Source: Scytalidium lignicola (Eukaryota; Ascomycota; Leotiomycetes). Taken from it: a DNA stretch of 21,640 bases. Positions 19,481 through 21,640 of this stretch are shown piece after piece (positions within the stretch are counted from its first letter, which is position 1; each line of letters opens with the position of its first letter). Where the stretch lies: the NCBI GenBank assembly GCA_002812745.2, contig NCSJ02000509.1, positions 1 to 21,640 on the forward strand. Reading direction: 5' to 3'. The notes beneath the pieces were generated by a model, which was not told where the DNA came from, made no database searches, and saw nothing but the letters and a program-made list of their open reading frames with translations. The position numbers and the translations under genes were made by a program.

Positions 19481-20704
19481 TCATAGAAACTGACGAACCC
19501 AGGATGGGTTGAGCCATCCAACCTTCTCAAATGCCTGCCACAGTTTGCTTGCCTTGTTGACGTCAATCTTGCATGCCTGCTGAGCATCGGTCTTGCGGAA
19601 CTCCTTGCCAATTCTCAGAGCCTCGATTCTCTTGATGAAGATTCGTCGTTTGGACGTCAGGTAAGTTGCGCAGTCCAGGCGGAGATTAGCGGCGAGGAGG
19701 ATTTCATCGGGGTGGAGAAGGTGAGCATGTGGATCGTAGCGAAGATCAATTGGTGCACCCTTCCAGTCGACCTTGAGTGAGTTTGGTTTGTTCGGCAGAC
19801 TGGATAGTGGAGGGCAGTAATCTGGCAATGCATCGAAATCCTTATCCTCTCTTGCCACTCTCTTCGCTGGGTCAGGAGTGGCTCTCGTGAACTGAGGTCG
19901 TGCTTGTGTTCGCTCCCGTGGATGCTTCTTCTCAACTCTCGCTGGCATGCGCGACGCTGGTGTCCGTGGAGCCTTTGCCGTGGCGGGCGCAATCGGTGAG
20001 TATCGTCTGCCGCTGGATTGTAGTGCCTTATCCTCCATCAAGTAAGCCCTCTCGCGCTGGAACCATCGCTTTCGGTTTGCATTGAATGATCTTGCCACAA
20101 TCGACTTGAACTCCAATGCCAGCTCGTACTCACTCCGACGAGGAGGCGATGCCTCTCGGAAGATGCTTGATTCTCTCGCCGCCAGATGTTGTTCCACGGC
20201 CCTCTGTGTCACCAACACCTCATCATTGACGAACAATGGAGGTTGAGTCGATGAAACGCTCTGCGAATCTTGTGTTGTTGGATATAGAATCGGATCTGTG
20301 ACGATGGAGGGTAATGGGCCTTCTGCGGTATCTGGCTTCTGGTCTGGCGAGACGGGTGGCGATGGCATGAATGCATTGGACAATGGATAGATTGGACGAT
20401 TTGGCGTCGCCATGATGGGAGCAGGGGATTCGTGTGAGAAGGATTCCTTTCGTGGTGGTTCTGGCGGGGACATGAGGTTGGCGAGCGAGAATGGCTTCTC
20501 GGATCGCATTGTATCGGATTTCTGGGTGGTTGAAGTCATGATATTACCAGAGGTGTTGGTGATGTTTGATGATGAAGAAGGATGAAGGAAGTGCCTGGGA
20601 GAAGAAGGCAATTGAGTTGCGTGTGATTGCATGGTTGTGGAGCGACCGGTGTCGAATGCAGTGGAAGGCTGGGGGTTCGAGGTGAAGGTTGTTTTGTCAG
20701 CCAT
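19481..20704 (-). CDS. SWIRM-domain protein, Fun19/Laf1-Laf2 type
   Basis: A 407-residue protein with a C-terminal SWIRM domain at about residues 320-405: DLRYDPHAHLLHPDEILLA, then ANLRLDCATYLTSKRRIFIK, IGKEFRKTDAQQACKIDVNK and LWQAFEKVGWL. SWIRM is a helical domain of chromatin complexes that can bind nucleosomal DNA or histone tails. The single C-terminal SWIRM after a disordered Ser/Pro/Thr-rich N-terminus resembles budding yeast Fun19 and fission yeast Laf1/Laf2, which associate with Rpd3L/Clr6-type histone deacetylase. The N-terminus has a SLANLMSPPEPP motif (about 73-84) and many SP/TP sites; a basic stretch (about 185-232, EFKSIVARSFNANRKRWF) precedes the SWIRM. The frame extends upstream to 20728, but that codon is GTG; the first ATG is 20704. 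A spliced upstream exon is possible but no candidate was found. The nuclear, HDAC-linked role is inferred from the family. Confidence 0.88.
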   Translation of the reverse strand: MADKTTFTSNPQPSTAFDTGRSTTMQSHATQLPSSPRHFLHPSSSSNITNTSGNIMTSTTQKSDTMRSEKPFSLANLMSPPEPPRKESFSHESPAPIMATPNRPIYPLSNAFMPSPPVSPDQKPDTAEGPLPSIVTDPILYPTTQDSQSVSSTQPPLFVNDEVLVTQRAVEQHLAARESSIFREASPPRRSEYELALEFKSIVARSFNANRKRWFQRERAYLMEDKALQSSGRRYSPIAPATAKAPRTPASRMPARVEKKHPRERTQARPQFTRATPDPAKRVAREDKDFDALPDYCPPLSSLPNKPNSLKVDWKGAPIDLRYDPHAHLLHPDEILLAANLRLDCATYLTSKRRIFIKRIEALRIGKEFRKTDAQQACKIDVNKASKLWQAFEKVGWLNPSWVRQFL

Positions 20705-20879
20705 ATTGGTTGTTGCGTTGCGCCTCACGGCGGGATCTCGCCAATTGGTGGCGACTTGGTCTGCGGAGTCAAGAGGCGGATATGTGCAACGCCTTAAGTC
20801 CGTTATGGGCTGCGCAAAGCCTCGGACAATGCAAAATGCAAAGTTGAAACGTTCAGTCTCTTTGGTGCCTTTTTCTCTT

Positions 20880-20933
20880 TTACTCTGGGGTTTGAAGGAA
20901 GAGGAGGAATCGTGATGCTGCGCGCAGGATCAT
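20880..20933 (-). CDS. Upstream ORF of 17 codons in the SWIRM gene leader
   Basis: The only minus-strand ATG in the presumed leader opens MILRAASRFLLFLQTPE and ends in TAA at 20882-20880, about 176 bases before the main start codon. As the sole upstream ATG in an otherwise ATG-free leader, it is a plausible translational control element if the transcript starts upstream of 20933. Peptide function is not implied. Confidence 0.4.
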   Translation of the reverse strand: MILRAASRFLLFLQTPE

Positions 20934-21318
20934 AAGCCCAAATTGGGGTCTGCGGCGGGGTTGCAGTTGGTTGGGTTGGTTGCAGTTGTCCGATTCGCTT
21001 TGGAACGTTTCTTTGTTGTAATGTAAGGCTTATCGGTCAATTGGTGGTTTAATTGAGTTGTCTTTGGTCAATTGAGTCAAGGTGTGCAGTCAAAAGGCGA
21101 CAAAGACCGGAGTGAATTTGTGCAGGCAAGATTGACAGGTGTTATGGTGTGGGTGACGGTGTAGGATTGTATCGAATTGAGTGATTGCGTTATGCGTGTG
21201 CGGCGAATGTTGGGTTACGTGTGTGTTGTGTGAATGGGCGAACACAAGGAGGAGAGAGAAGTGAGAAGAGACAGGAAGGAAGCAGAGTGTGAGAGAGGAG
21301 AGGAATAAGTAGGCAGGT

Positions 21319-21359
21319 GAGTAGTAGTAGTAATAGTAGTAATCAGAGAGAGAGAGAGT
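21319..21359. repeat. AGT and AG microsatellites
   Basis: Repeated AGT triplets interrupted by AAT are followed by an AG dinucleotide run. On the SWIRM sense strand these read as pyrimidine-rich (ACT and CT) repeats in the promoter or distal leader. Confidence 0.85.
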
Positions 21360-21640
21360 GAAGGGTACGTGGTGATACCCGCGGACCAGAATAGTAAGCC
21401 TGAAGAGATATTACCGTATTATGAGCGTATGGGATTGTCAAGTGTGAGTTTAGACTTGGAGGGGTGCGTGTGACTCCTCTTCTGCCTTACCCACGTACCT
21501 TTTGCCCCGTCACCAGCGACACCAGCAACACCAACCCACCACTCACAGCCCGCCCTGGGTAGGTAGGCTGCCACCCAATTGACCCCAGGTCAGACGCGCG
21601 CAAGCAGTCCGAAACGGGCCAAAGCGAATTGCTCATGGAG

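Larger units (their letters stand above)
20705..21640 (-). promoter_or_regulatory. ATG-poor 5' leader and promoter of the SWIRM gene
   Basis: On the minus strand, from the start codon at 20704 out to 21633, there is one upstream ATG (20933-20931). The plus strand of the same 929 bases has twelve ATGs. The minus strand is CT-rich, as in the leader of the Whi3-like gene. Bases near 21319-21359 hold AGT and AG microsatellites (CT-rich in the sense direction). The transcription start is not identifiable by eye, and the distal part is probably promoter. Confidence 0.6.

Noticed and set aside
19557..19566. TTGACGTCAA palindrome resembling a cAMP-response element
   Set aside because: It lies inside the SWIRM-domain coding sequence and is explained by the codons for an IDVN segment.
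20705..20728. Eight-codon N-terminal extension of the SWIRM protein
   Set aside because: The codon at 20728 is GTG; the first ATG in the frame is at 20704.
1..21640. CRISPR array, insertion sequence, prophage or biosynthetic cluster
   Set aside because: No regularly spaced repeats with spacers, no transposase or integrase, and no clustered biosynthetic enzymes; the genes are typical fungal nuclear genes.

Overview
The window looks like nuclear DNA of a filamentous ascomycete (Pezizomycotina). The evidence is a full-length PEX16 peroxin, a family absent from budding yeast, together with a Whi3/Scw1-type RNA-binding protein, a fungal F-box/WD-like protein and a Fun19/Laf-type SWIRM protein, plus wide, pyrimidine-rich intergenic DNA. 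The exact lineage cannot be fixed by eye; a Leotiomycetes-like fungus would fit but is a guess. Four protein genes are supported. Their coding sequence covers about 6.0 kb, roughly 28% of the window, and each is one uninterrupted reading frame.

Layout. 1-4846: non-coding, microsatellite-rich DNA upstream of the first gene, with many copies of a GTAC-centred motif (TACTGTA/TACAGTA). 4847-5744: CT-rich presumed promoter and 5' leader without a single ATG on the plus strand. 5745-7550 (+): Whi3/Scw1-like RNA-binding protein. 7551-13036: 5.5 kb without a supported gene; the first part is T-rich and probably 3'-UTR, and the rest is unexplained AT-rich DNA. 13037-14131 (-): PEX16. 14132-14399: short shared promoter. 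14400-16304 (+): F-box protein. 16305-19480: 3.2 kb between convergent genes, with an 11-bp perfect hairpin, three CACGTG sites and a second cluster of the GTAC motif. 19481-20704 (-): SWIRM-domain protein. 20705-21640: its presumed leader and promoter, which on the minus strand has one upstream ATG opening a 17-codon uORF.

The genes do not form a biosynthetic cluster or mobile system. They are housekeeping or regulatory genes: post-transcriptional control (Whi3), peroxisome membrane biogenesis (PEX16), probable ubiquitin-ligase substrate selection (F-box) and probable histone-deacetylase-linked chromatin regulation (SWIRM). The two regulators (Whi3 and SWIRM) have long, ATG-poor, CT-rich leaders and long flanks, while PEX16 and the F-box gene are compact and share a promoter. 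The most unusual signals are non-coding: the ATG-depleted leaders, the dispersed TACTGTA palindromes, a TGCAT-rich region downstream of the Whi3-family gene, and promoter-like structure where only two 3' ends meet. I found no convincing new protein system.
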